Shown: positions 33,658 to 41,612 of the stretch, one piece after another | Layout of the letters: every line of letters begins with the position of its first letter | How positions within the stretch are numbered: position 1 is the first letter of the stretch | Translations under genes and position numbers: made by a program | The notes under the pieces: model-generated | The model's database searches: none | What the model was told of the DNA's origin: nothing | The model's input: only the letters and a program-made list of their open reading frames with translations | From: Betaproteobacteria bacterium | GTDB lineage: Bacteria; Pseudomonadota; Gammaproteobacteria; Burkholderiales; Casimicrobiaceae | NCBI GenBank assembly: GCA_004293675.1 | Contig: READ01000014.1 | Location: forward strand, 1 to 64,000 | Direction: 5' to 3' | DNA: 64,000 nt

Positions 33658-35358
33658 CTAGCTCCAAAGTCGCTGCCCAAGAGCGTCGTGTTTTTGAACT
33701 TGCATTTCATGGGTGGCACGCCCATCGCGAAAACCCCGATAGACTCGAAGCGCTACGTAGCTGTTCCCCAAAGCGTCAAGCTTGAAAGCTTCTTTGGCGG
33801 CATGGGTCTGATCCGATGAAAATTGCGCACCCAACTGGGCAGGTCCGCTGACCGTGCCGAGAAACTGACTCCAAGCGAGCCCTCCAGAGTTGTCCAATTT
33901 CATCTGTGCGAAATTCATTCGAGCTGCATCGCTGACGTTGCCAGCGACATAGCTATTTCCAGCCGCATCAAATCCTACTGCCAGATACCGATCACGCACC
34001 CCCCCGCTACCCGGCCGCTCGTGCCGCGAGTTCACGACACCGTTGATTGCGTTGACGTGCAGCGCGTAAGCGTTCGTGACGCTCGCGCCGCCGAATTCCA
34101 CACCCATCGCGCCCGCAACAATGATCATTTGCGTGGGGCGGTGCAACGCCAACGCCATTACGGACTCATTTTTTGAGTCCACCGCTTCGATCAATTGCCA
34201 GACCGTTGAATAGTTCCCGGCGAGTTTCTCAATTCGAATATCGCCGCTGGCAGGCGCCGCGCGCGAGACGGTTGCTGCGATCACGGATGATCCATCTACG
34301 TCAAACGCGACACCACCGGGCAAGGCACTGCCGCTCGGGCTGCCATCAGAATTTGAGTGCCCCATTTTTCTGGCGTGCAGTAAATTTCCGTTAGACGAGT
34401 CCAAAAACGACCACACTGCGAAACCTGTAATGGGGGAGCTGGGCCACTCTTCCGCCCAGCTGATCGCCAGTTTGTCGTTACTTGGCGAGACGATCAAACT
34501 CGTGGGCGAGTCTCGTAAGCCCACGCTCCCTCCGTCGCGCCGCCAGATCTGTGCGCCCGTTAAGCCGTTGAGTTTTCGTGCAGCCCAATCGTAGTCCAAT
34601 CGCTCGATCTGCAATGAGTTAACTACGTATACGTTTCCAAAATCGTCTGTGGTCACTGGCCCACCAACGCTCAGCCTCTGATCGTATGCCGTGGACACAA
34701 CGTCGGACCACTGTGGCACCCCTGCCGCCGACACCTTAGAGACGTATGCATCTTCGATTCGCGGGGCGGCAGTAAGACCGACCGAGCCCGACAGGATCAC
34801 GTCACCATTGGCGTCAAGCGTCAAGCGGAAGCAAGCCGACTCCGAATACTGAAACGGAGCGCTGGGTAAAGGTGGATTGACGCGCCAAATCTCCGTACCG
34901 TCCTTCGAGTATTTCAGCAGCGTGCAGCGGCGAGAAAGCGTCGGTTCTCGAAGTGTTGTTGTGCCAACAACGTAAACGTTTCCGTGTTGATCGAGCTTGA
35001 CCATGCGGGCATCGTTGGCCGCGAAGCTGACAGCGAGCGAAGCCGTCAATCGCTCCGTCGTCGCGTCGCCAGCGACGATGGAGCGCCAAAGCTCCTGGCC
35101 GTTCGGGTCGGTCTTGACCGTAAGCCAGTCATGCACCCGACCGTTGAAGATACGCCCAGTTGTGTAGGTGTTGCCCGAAGCGTCAACCGCCATCGACCCC
35201 GCACCGGTGAAAGTGTTGTCGTTGCCGAGTGTGGCTGAGGGCAGGACACTTGGTCCATTGACGGATGTAGTCCAAGCTACGTTTTGAGCCCGAACCGTCA
35301 ATGTGCCGAACCCAGCTAGAACTCCAACCGCAAAAACCGTTGCAAATGGGTGGCGCAT
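33658..35358 (-). CDS. N-terminal part of the split propeller protein
   Basis: 566 residues. Signal peptide MRHPFATVFAVGVLAGFGTL ending at VRAQ. SBBP/delta-60-like beta-propeller repeats: AVDASGNTYTTGRIFNGRVHD, KLDQHGNVYVVGTTTL, TLDANGDVILSGSVGL, FDAAGNSYVAGNVSD, KLDALGNSYVALRVY, each a D-x-x-G-N-x-Y-V turn and strand. It stops at an in-frame TAG without the dockerin-like tail found in the second part. It begins 26 nt after kup on the same strand; an upstream extension into kup is unlikely. Exported, extracellular role unknown. Confidence 0.75.
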   Translation of the reverse strand: MRHPFATVFAVGVLAGFGTLTVRAQNVAWTTSVNGPSVLPSATLGNDNTFTGAGSMAVDASGNTYTTGRIFNGRVHDWLTVKTDPNGQELWRSIVAGDATTERLTASLAVSFAANDARMVKLDQHGNVYVVGTTTLREPTLSRRCTLLKYSKDGTEIWRVNPPLPSAPFQYSESACFRLTLDANGDVILSGSVGLTAAPRIEDAYVSKVSAAGVPQWSDVVSTAYDQRLSVGGPVTTDDFGNVYVVNSLQIERLDYDWAARKLNGLTGAQIWRRDGGSVGLRDSPTSLIVSPSNDKLAISWAEEWPSSPITGFAVWSFLDSSNGNLLHARKMGHSNSDGSPSGSALPGGVAFDVDGSSVIAATVSRAAPASGDIRIEKLAGNYSTVWQLIEAVDSKNESVMALALHRPTQMIIVAGAMGVEFGGASVTNAYALHVNAINGVVNSRHERPGSGGVRDRYLAVGFDAAGNSYVAGNVSDAARMNFAQMKLDNSGGLAWSQFLGTVSGPAQLGAQFSSDQTHAAKEAFKLDALGNSYVALRVYRGFRDGRATHEMQVQKHDALGQRLWS

Positions 35359-35384
35359 CCACTTCCTCGACGAATAGAAATTGA

Positions 35385-37304
35385 TTAAAACTTCACCTGC
35401 GCACCCAATTCGAGCACTCGGTTGCTGGGGATTTCGAAATACGCGGTGGCGGATTGGGCGTTGCGGGCCATCATGCCGAACAGGCGTTGACGCCAGATGG
35501 CGATGCGTTTGCATTGGGTGGGGATGAGCACTTCGCGGCTGACGAAAAACGAGGTGTCCATCATGTCGAATTCGATGTCGTGTTCTTTGGCGGCGATGGC
35601 GAGCGCTTTGGGAATGTCGGGCGAATTCATGAAGCCGTAGTGCACAACCATTTTGTAGAAGCCGTTGCCGAGATCGGTTTGTTCGATGCGTTTGGCGCGC
35701 GGAACGAGCGGCACGTCATCGAAACGCACATGCAGGATGATGTTTTTCTCGTGCAGGATTTTGTTGTGTTTTAAGTTGTGAAGCATCGCCACGGGCATGT
35801 CGTCGGGCGTGCTGGTCATGAAGACTGCTGTGCCTTGCACGCGGGTGGCGTCTCTGGAAAGCGCGTCGATCATGGGTACCATCGGAAGTGAGCTTGATTT
35901 GCGCTGCTCGTTCATCAGATTTCGGCCACGTTTCCACGTCGTCATAAACACGAGCACGACAAACGCCACCACCAGAGGAAACCAGCCACCGTAGGGGATT
36001 TTTACGGCGGTGGCCGCTAATAGCCCAATGTCGACGATCAGAAATAGCCCAATCAGTGCCGCGCCGAAGAGCTTGTTCCATTTCCACAAACCGAAAATCA
36101 CCACGGCAAACAAAATCGTGTCGACGAACATGGCGCCAGTGACCGCCAGTCCGTAGGCCGCTGCCAGATTGCTGGTCGATCTAAACGAGATGACTACGAT
36201 GAACACCAAAACAAATAGCGTCCAATTCACCGCGGGCACGTAGATTTGGCCTTCGCTTTTGTGTGACGTGTGAACGATTTGCATGCGCGGAATAAAGCCC
36301 AGCTGCACGGCTTGCCGCGTGATCGAAAACGCGCCTGAGATCACCGCTTGCGACGCCACGACCGTCGCCACCGCGGTGAGCAACAGTAACGGGATCAACA
36401 TGGCTTGCGGCACTTGATCGTAGAAGGGATGCAGCTTGCAGGCCGCCCCAGCATTCGCCGCCGCTTGCTCGGCGCAGGATTTGAGAATCAACGCGCCCTG
36501 TCCGAAATAGTTAAGCACCAATGCCGGCATCACCCAAGTAAACCAAGCCACGCGAATGGGCCGACGGCCGAAATGTCCCATGTCGGCGTATACGGCCTCG
36601 GCACCGGTCACGGCCAACACCGCCGAGCCCAGCACCACCAACGACAGTCCGGGGTTGTGCACCAAAAACCCAATGGCGTAGGCTGGATTGATCGCGGCGA
36701 GCACTGAAAAATTCGAGCTCATGTGATAAAGCCCCAGCGCGCCGAGCACGAAAAACCAAAACACCATGATCGGCCCGAACCAAGTGCTCACGCCGCCAGT
36801 ACCGTGTCGCTGCGCCCAAAAGAGGCCCGTCAAAATCACCAGCGCCATCGGCACCACGGCTACATGAAACTTGGGATTGATCTCGGTTAATCCCTCCATT
36901 GCGCCGAGCACCGACACGGCGGGCGTGATGATGGAATCGCCGAAAAATAGCGCCACCCCAGTGATTCCCAGAAGCGTTAAGTAGCGTCGTCGGGTGATGT
37001 CTTTGGTTGCGCGAAGCGCGAGACCCAAAAGCACCATCGCGCCGCCTTCGCCTTGGTTGTCAGCGCGCAGAATCACATAGGCGTATTTGACCGCCACGAC
37101 GATGGTGAGTACCCAAAAAATCAGCGAAAGCACGCCGAGGACATTCTCGGGTGTGAGTGGAATTGAATGCGAAGCGCTGAAAAAAACCTCTTTCATCGCG
37201 TAAATCGGAGAGGTTCCGATGTCGCCGTAGACCACACCCACCGCACCCAGTGAAAGCGCGGCCAGACGTTTGCCAGTCGCCTCTTTCGTCGTGTCAGCAC
37301 TCAT
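35385..37304 (-). CDS. kup: Low-affinity potassium transporter Kup
   Basis: 639 residues, normal Kup length. N-terminal membrane part with LGAVGVVYGDIGTSPIYAMKE, DNQGEGGAMVLLGLALR, FGDSIITPAVSVLGAMEGL and ALILKSCAEQAAANAG region; about twelve helices; then a cytoplasmic C-terminal domain ending in FEIPSNRVLELGAQVKF. Takes up K+ with H+. ATG 37304. The last 49 bp are repeated 3.3 kb downstream, so the kup 3' end looks like an insertion target that was reconstituted. Confidence 0.95.
   Translation of the reverse strand: MSADTTKEATGKRLAALSLGAVGVVYGDIGTSPIYAMKEVFFSASHSIPLTPENVLGVLSLIFWVLTIVVAVKYAYVILRADNQGEGGAMVLLGLALRATKDITRRRYLTLLGITGVALFFGDSIITPAVSVLGAMEGLTEINPKFHVAVVPMALVILTGLFWAQRHGTGGVSTWFGPIMVFWFFVLGALGLYHMSSNFSVLAAINPAYAIGFLVHNPGLSLVVLGSAVLAVTGAEAVYADMGHFGRRPIRVAWFTWVMPALVLNYFGQGALILKSCAEQAAANAGAACKLHPFYDQVPQAMLIPLLLLTAVATVVASQAVISGAFSITRQAVQLGFIPRMQIVHTSHKSEGQIYVPAVNWTLFVLVFIVVISFRSTSNLAAAYGLAVTGAMFVDTILFAVVIFGLWKWNKLFGAALIGLFLIVDIGLLAATAVKIPYGGWFPLVVAFVVLVFMTTWKRGRNLMNEQRKSSSLPMVPMIDALSRDATRVQGTAVFMTSTPDDMPVAMLHNLKHNKILHEKNIILHVRFDDVPLVPRAKRIEQTDLGNGFYKMVVHYGFMNSPDIPKALAIAAKEHDIEFDMMDTSFFVSREVLIPTQCKRIAIWRQRLFGMMARNAQSATAYFEIPSNRVLELGAQVKF
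35387..35435 (-). repeat. 3' end of kup (proximal copy of the 49-bp direct repeat)
   Basis: Covers the last 16 codons of kup. The matching copy is at 32083-32131 (48 of 49 identical, same orientation). Confidence 0.9.
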
Positions 37305-37413
37305 TCTTAATCGTTATTCGAGCTCAAGAGGGCGGATTCTATGCCTATTTCCGGAAGTTTGTGCGCCGCAACATTGTTTTGGTTGCGGGGTGGGTTCTTC
37401 ATTTGGAGAAGGA

Positions 37414-37612
37414 CGTCGCTGCGCTAGGACGCAAAGCTTGGCGTAATTAAATCGCCGGTGGGAGAGTATTCTCAATTTGACAAAGTACGAGCAAACCTCA
37501 CTCCGCATCGCTCGACACACAGTCAAAACCCACCAAACCGAGCTTTGCGTCCTAGCAAGCGAAGCGCCGCGCCGTCCTAGCACCGAAGGTGCGTCGTCTT
37601 CTCGTCCTTCGT
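37414..37612. repeat. TAGGACG repeat family, inverted pair A (short left arm, full right arm)
   Basis: Left arm at 37414-37437 (AAGGACGTCG...TAGGACGCAAAGC) on the + strand. Right arm at about 37530-37612 on the minus strand: AAGGACGAGAAGACGACG, a hairpin CACCTTCGGTG, TAGGACG, a GC-rich hairpin, TAGGACGCAAAGCTCGG. The right arm starts seven bases after the DUF6352 stop. The kup-DUF6352 gap (37305-37617) holds no other feature. Confidence 0.75.
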
Positions 37613-37617
37613 CGCAC

Positions 37618-38628
37618 CTATGCGCGGTTCAACGGAAGGTTCAGCAGCAAATTCTGCGGTTTCAACTTGAGCTTGTTTTCCGCGTCCATGGCCATGGCCA
37701 AGTACACCGGTTTGCCGGAGATATTGGCGCGCATATCCGCTGGGTTTTTGAATCGCAATTCAAACAAACACAGCAGTCGGTTCATGCGTTCTTCCTCGAC
37801 GGAATTGTTGTTGTACAGGTCGTTCAAAACGCCAGAGGCAGTGGCATCCAGGCCCACGTGCCAGACCCACATCTTGTCGTCGACTTCGCGTTTGTGTTTG
37901 ATTTCGACTTCAACGCCCAAAAAGCGCTTCACCCATTTTTCGAGCACGCGCATGAGCGCATCGAGCGCGGGTTGACCGCGATTTAAGCTCACCGCGAAAT
38001 CGTGACGTTCGTCGCGTTCCCAATACGCCGCTTTGTTGTCGTCATTCAACACATCCAAGTCAACGGATCGGGTGGGTGTGTTTTGCTTCTTGAGCAGTTC
38101 ACCGAGTGAGCCGAAGCCACCCGTTTCGGCATAGACCTCAATGGCTTCGTCGTCGGCCGCCATTACAGCGCCGTCTTCGAGTATCGAAATTTTTTGTACG
38201 CGGAACAGGCATTCAGCCATCCGTGCTTCGAGCGGATCGGCGGCGTCACCCAATACGTGGCGCAGAAAAATTTGTGTGAGCTCAAACACGAACAGCGGCG
38301 GCACATCCACGCCGTCGCCCTTGAACAAATTCACGTAGGCTGCTTCGAGCGTGGGAACGGCGAGCAGCCGATCACGAAACTTCAGCACAACGCGATAGTT
38401 CGCCTGAACATCCGGGTCTTTCATCAGCAGAATTTCGGTGCCGCCAACCGCGCGCCTCGGTTCACTCATCAGCGCTTGGTGCAGTGCGAGCTCCGCCGCG
38501 CAGGATTCCGCGACAGGCGCTATCTCAGGACGCAGGTAGAGGGCGCGAAGGAAATCGTCTGTGACAACGAGCGCGCCGTTGTTCGATTGCAGGAGGTTGT
38601 ATCCGCTGGAGGGCCAAAAGTTTTGCAT
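37618..38628 (-). CDS. DUF6352 family protein
   Basis: 336 residues. The N-terminus MQNFWPSSGYNLL with LVVTDDFLRALYLRPEIAPV and ALMSEPRRAV is, as I recall, typical of a Burkholderiales protein family named DUF6352. No signal peptide, membrane helix or known catalytic motif. A D/E-rich central region (AADDEAIEVYAETGGFGSLGE) and WHVGLDATASGVLNDLYN near the C-terminus are conserved-looking. Function unknown. ATG 38628 has no clear Shine-Dalgarno; the frame extends upstream 25 codons without conserved character. Confidence 0.7.
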   Translation of the reverse strand: MQNFWPSSGYNLLQSNNGALVVTDDFLRALYLRPEIAPVAESCAAELALHQALMSEPRRAVGGTEILLMKDPDVQANYRVVLKFRDRLLAVPTLEAAYVNLFKGDGVDVPPLFVFELTQIFLRHVLGDAADPLEARMAECLFRVQKISILEDGAVMAADDEAIEVYAETGGFGSLGELLKKQNTPTRSVDLDVLNDDNKAAYWERDERHDFAVSLNRGQPALDALMRVLEKWVKRFLGVEVEIKHKREVDDKMWVWHVGLDATASGVLNDLYNNNSVEEERMNRLLCLFELRFKNPADMRANISGKPVYLAMAMDAENKLKLKPQNLLLNLPLNRA

Positions 38629-38936
38629 CGGGGAAGCATAGCGGAGGAGCAAGTGACGCAAAGGGGCACACTGCCTCGCGCCCGCGGCACAAGCGCCGTG
38701 CAAGAGGGATGCCTGCCAGCGTGTTTGATCAATGATTGGCTGCGTCGCGGTCGCTCCAGGTCGGTGTTTCCTACCACTTGGCTAACAAAATTCAACGTTC
38801 GTCTATTAGGCGTGCCGCACCAGAGAACTGAGCGGAAGCACTATGGCGATGGCATACTGGTTGCGAACTCATTCTCGTTGATTACATCCACCCGAGCTTT
38901 ATTTGGCTCGCAGCGCGTTTTAATCGAAAGAACCTC
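38629..38936. other. Gene-free spacer between divergent DUF6352 and PilJ-domain genes
   Basis: No gene, repeat copy or strong hairpin seen. It should contain promoters for both divergent genes, but I could not fix any. Confidence 0.35.
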
Positions 38937-39761
38937 ATGAACCGTAGAAACTTTTCCATCGCATCGGCCAGTTTGCTGCTGGCGGGGTACAGCGGCATCG
39001 TGCTCGCCCAAGCGCCAGCCCGGACAGCGGTACCTGCAAAATTAACGATCGCATCAGCGATCAACAAGGCGGGGCGACAGCGAATGCTCTCGCAACGAAT
39101 GGCCAAGGCCTACGCTCAGCTCGGCGTCGGCATACTGCCAGAGCGAGCATTCAAAATTCTCAACGACTCGACGACGCTCTTTGAGAGCCAACTCGCTGAG
39201 CTTACTTCGTTTGCGCCCAATGCCGACATTGCAAAGACTTACGCAGAGTTAGGTCAAGCGTGGCGAGGTTATAAAGAAGTGCTTGCCACAGCACCTGCGC
39301 CAGAGCTCGGTGCGCGAATTCAAGATGCGAATGAGTTGGTGCTGCAGTTAGCCAATCGCGGCACGCAGGAGCTCGAGCGCGCATCGGGAACCAATGCGGG
39401 TCGTCTTGTCAACATTTCTGGGCGTCAGCGAATGTTGTCGCAGCGAACTGCGATGTTTTTCATGTTTCGTGAATGGGGTTTGCCGAAACCAGTGGAAACC
39501 GCATTGGGCAATGTGCGAACCGAATTTCGGGCCGCGCTTAACACGCTTCGAGTCGATCCCGAAACCACCGACGAGATCAAAACTCAGTTAGGTCTGGCGG
39601 AAACGCAGTGGTTATTTTTCGATGCAGCCGTCGAGGCGTCACTGAAGTCGAAAGCTGACGCCGTGCGCCGTCAAAACGTAGCCAATAGCAGTGAGCGAAT
39701 TCTTGAGGTTTTTGAAACGGTGACGGGCTTATATGAGCGGAACGCTTCAGCGCGAGCCTAA
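38937..39761 (+). CDS. Exported protein with two type IV pili MCP-like N-terminal (PilJ) domains
   Basis: 274 residues. A signal peptide (ASLLLAGYSGIVLAQ) with a Tat-like MNRRNFS start. Two copies of the PilJ-type motif: NKAGRQRMLSQRMAKAYAQL and ISGRQRMLSQRTAMFFMF, each at the head of a helical-bundle domain (PF13675-like). There is no membrane helix after the sensor and no methyl-accepting or kinase domain, so this is a free periplasmic sensor module. Related domains bind nitrate or other small ligands. ATG 38937 has a weak GAAAGAA before it. Ends at a strong hairpin (39770). Confidence 0.85.
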   Translation: MNRRNFSIASASLLLAGYSGIVLAQAPARTAVPAKLTIASAINKAGRQRMLSQRMAKAYAQLGVGILPERAFKILNDSTTLFESQLAELTSFAPNADIAKTYAELGQAWRGYKEVLATAPAPELGARIQDANELVLQLANRGTQELERASGTNAGRLVNISGRQRMLSQRTAMFFMFREWGLPKPVETALGNVRTEFRAALNTLRVDPETTDEIKTQLGLAETQWLFFDAAVEASLKSKADAVRRQNVANSSERILEVFETVTGLYERNASARA

Positions 39762-39769
39762 CAGCACCA

Positions 39770-39810
39770 TTTTCTGCTAAAGCCATATTAAATAAAGCCT
39801 TAGCAGAAAA
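39770..39810 (+). terminator. Hairpin after the PilJ-domain gene
   Basis: Perfect 11-bp inverted repeat TTTTCTGCTAA (39770-39780) / TTAGCAGAAAA (39800-39810), starting eight bases after the stop codon. The loop carries AGCC...AGCC and is AT-rich. It may act as a terminator or transcript-end protector. Confidence 0.5.
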
Positions 39811-39875
39811 AAGTAATACATTCGATAAACACTGTTTTGGATATATAAGCCTTATTTAATAAGGTCTATTGCAGT
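39811..39875. repeat. AT-rich island 6 with CCTTATTTAATAAGG palindrome
   Basis: A perfect 15-bp palindrome at 39850-39864, flanked by TATATAAG and TCTATTGC. The preceding AAAAAGTAATACATTCG resembles GAAAAGTAATA in the islands at 7252 and 60700. It precedes the TetR gene by about 70 bp and so overlaps the likely promoter region. Confidence 0.6.
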
Positions 39876-39936
39876 AAAGCTCATTTATCAGCTCTAAAAG
39901 TTTGCACATTCGGCGCGATTGCATGACAATGGGCGA

Positions 39937-40578
39937 ATGGAACGCAAAGCACCCCGTCGCACCAAAGAGCGCATTTTGGAAGTGTCGCTTGGTATGTTCA
40001 ATTCGTTTGGTGAGCCCAATGTGACCACCAATGCGATTGCCGATGAGATGAATATCTCGCCCGGTAATTTGTACTACCACTACCGCAGCAAAGACGAAAT
40101 CGTCACCAAGATTTTTATCCAATTCGAGCGCGAAATGGATGAGCTGTTCGCCATGCAAAAGGATCGACGCGTTAACGTCGAAGACACCTGGTTTTGGCTG
40201 CACCTGTTCTTTGAAAAGATTTGGAAATATCGCTTTATCTATCGCGATCTAAACGATTTATTGTCTAAAAATCGCATCATCGAAACGCACTTCAAATCGT
40301 TGCTGCAAAACGCAACAAAGAGCGCTGAGCGAATGATGACCGAGCTCAAAGACGTTGGGCAGCTGAGCGCATCAAAAGGCGAAATCACTGCCGTTGCCAC
40401 CAACGTCGTGCTGACCGCAACGTTTTGGCACAGCTACGCCTACGTGATGAACCCCAGAAAACTAGACGAGAGCAACGCCATGGGCCAAGGCGTGTTTCAA
40501 GTCATGGCAATGATTGCGCCGTATTTAACGGGCGACGCAAGACTGCTATTCGAAAAGTTGGCCGCAGAGTATCGTTGA
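39937..40578 (+). CDS. TetR/AcrR family transcriptional regulator
   Basis: 213 residues. N-terminal HTH: TKERILEVSLGMFNSFGE, VTTNAIADEMNISPGNLYYH with YRSKDEIVTKIF after it. The C-terminal ligand domain is of the type with WFWLHLFFEKIWKYRFIYRDL, seen in TetR proteins with an aromatic-rich cavity (PF13972-like). Ligand and target are unknown. ATG 39937 is preferred; a TTG at 39919 would add six residues. The stop overlaps the first bases of a TAGGACG repeat. Confidence 0.88.
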   Translation: MERKAPRRTKERILEVSLGMFNSFGEPNVTTNAIADEMNISPGNLYYHYRSKDEIVTKIFIQFEREMDELFAMQKDRRVNVEDTWFWLHLFFEKIWKYRFIYRDLNDLLSKNRIIETHFKSLLQNATKSAERMMTELKDVGQLSASKGEITAVATNVVLTATFWHSYAYVMNPRKLDESNAMGQGVFQVMAMIAPYLTGDARLLFEKLAAEYR

Positions 40579-40766
40579 GGACGAAATGACGACGGAGCTT
40601 CGCTCCTAGGACGACGCATCGCTTCGCTTGCTAGGACGCAAGGTCTGCACGATTTTGGGAATTCGAATGAAGTTTCATAGGAGCCCGCTGAGCGCACAGA
40701 CCTTGCGTCCTAGCGCCGAAGGCGCGTCGTCCTAGGAGCGAAGCTCCGTCGTCATCTCGTCCTTGC
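40577..40766. repeat. TAGGACG repeat family, inverted pair B (about 190 bp palindrome)
   Basis: Left arm 40577-40653 and right arm about 40690-40766 are near-perfect reverse complements at their outer ends: GGACGA(A/G)ATGACGACGGAGC then TTCGCTCCTAGGACGACGC. Each arm contains hairpins (GGAGCTTCGCTCC; GCGCCTTCGGCGC in the right arm) separated by TAGGACG. Central tails are GCAAGGTCTG(C/T). It lies between the TetR stop and the Shine-Dalgarno of the next gene. Confidence 0.85.
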
Positions 40767-40784
40767 CCCATCAGGAGAACCAAA

Positions 40785-41570
40785 TTGGCAACAAAAAAAT
40801 CGGCTTGGGTTGCGTTTCCGCATGACAACAGCGCCTTCGTTTATGTGGGCGCAGCGCTCAAGAAAAATTGGGCTCGTTTGCACAAAGGCGACTGCGAACC
40901 GTTTCCAACGGACAAGGCTGTGGAAGAGGCTTGGCGGCTCTATCATGCGGGCGATTTTGGTGGTGCGTTTGAAGCTGGGATTGCCGCTGGACTTGACGGC
41001 TACAACGCTGCCAACAAGGCCGCCTGCATCTACAACAATTACCTTGAATCAAGCGACGCCAAAAAGCAGAAAGCGTACGAGGAAATCGCGGCGCGCTGCG
41101 AAGAATTGCAAGCTGCGCAAAAGAAAAACGCCAACGCGTTTTATCTGCACGCTTACTCGCTCGGTCGTTATGGTCAATTGATTGGGGTCGCAAAGGCACT
41201 CACTCAGGGCATTGGCGGCAAGGTGCGCACGGCGCTCGAAACTGCGATCAAGCTTGACGCTAAGCACGCCGACGCTCACATCGCATTGGGCACGTTTAAC
41301 GCCGAAGTGATCGAAAAAGTCGGTGCCATGATCGGCAAAATGACCTACGGCGTGAGCAAAGACAACGCTGTGGCGATGTATCAACAAGCCATCAAACTCA
41401 ACCCAACGTCCGCCGTTGCCCACACCGAATACGCCGACGGCCTTTACAAACTCTTCGGCAACGCGAAGATGAAAGACGTGGAAAAGCTCTACGCCGAGGC
41501 CATCGCGCTGCCACCGATGGACGCGATGGAGTGTTTGGATGTTGAGGCGGCTAAGGCAGAGATGGAGTAG
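40785..41570 (+). CDS. TPR-like helical protein of unknown function
   Basis: 261 residues, no signal peptide or membrane helix. Starts MATKKSAWVAFPHDNSAFVY. TPR-like segments: AVEEAWRLYHAGDFGGAFEAG, NANAFYLHAYSLGRYGQLIG, KHADAHIALGTFNAEVIEKVG and AVAMYQQAIKLNPTSAVAHTEYA. I do not recognise a named family. TTG 40785 is supported by AGGAGA seven bases upstream. It lies between a large inverted repeat and a REP-flanked RAYT, i.e. in a repeat-dense spot. Confidence 0.75.
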   Translation: MATKKSAWVAFPHDNSAFVYVGAALKKNWARLHKGDCEPFPTDKAVEEAWRLYHAGDFGGAFEAGIAAGLDGYNAANKAACIYNNYLESSDAKKQKAYEEIAARCEELQAAQKKNANAFYLHAYSLGRYGQLIGVAKALTQGIGGKVRTALETAIKLDAKHADAHIALGTFNAEVIEKVGAMIGKMTYGVSKDNAVAMYQQAIKLNPTSAVAHTEYADGLYKLFGNAKMKDVEKLYAEAIALPPMDAMECLDVEAAKAEME

Positions 41571-41582
41571 GGGGCTCGCGCT

Positions 41583-41604
41583 GTAGGAGCGGTTCCACCG
41601 CGAT
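41583..41604 (+). repeat. REP sequence, left copy
   Basis: GTAGGAGCGGTTCCACCGCG followed by AT; head GTAGGA and hairpin GCGGT-TCC-ACCGC. It lies nine bases upstream of the RAYT start codon. Confidence 0.85.
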
Positions 41605-41612
41605 TCGTCGCT

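Larger units (their letters stand above)
32164..35358 (-). pseudogene. Propeller/dockerin secreted protein interrupted by one in-frame amber codon
   Basis: Reading from ATG 35358 to the stop at 32164 gives 1064 codons in a single frame with one TAG at 33658-33660. The residues on either side (GQRLWS before, RYQDPDVDDLQVHALDLDSN then GNIFVVSG after) fit the repeat pattern elsewhere in the protein (GQELW...DQHGNVYVVG), so the two halves were one gene. It may be a recent nonsense mutation, a readthrough gene, or two proteins: the second half has its own GTG (33564) with GGGAGG seven bases upstream. The whole unit is flanked by duplicates of the kup end. Confidence 0.7.

Noticed and set aside
37414-37612. 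Regular TAGGACG units as a CRISPR array
   Set aside because: Units are palindromic, irregularly spaced and arranged as inverted pairs, with no unique spacers and no cas genes.
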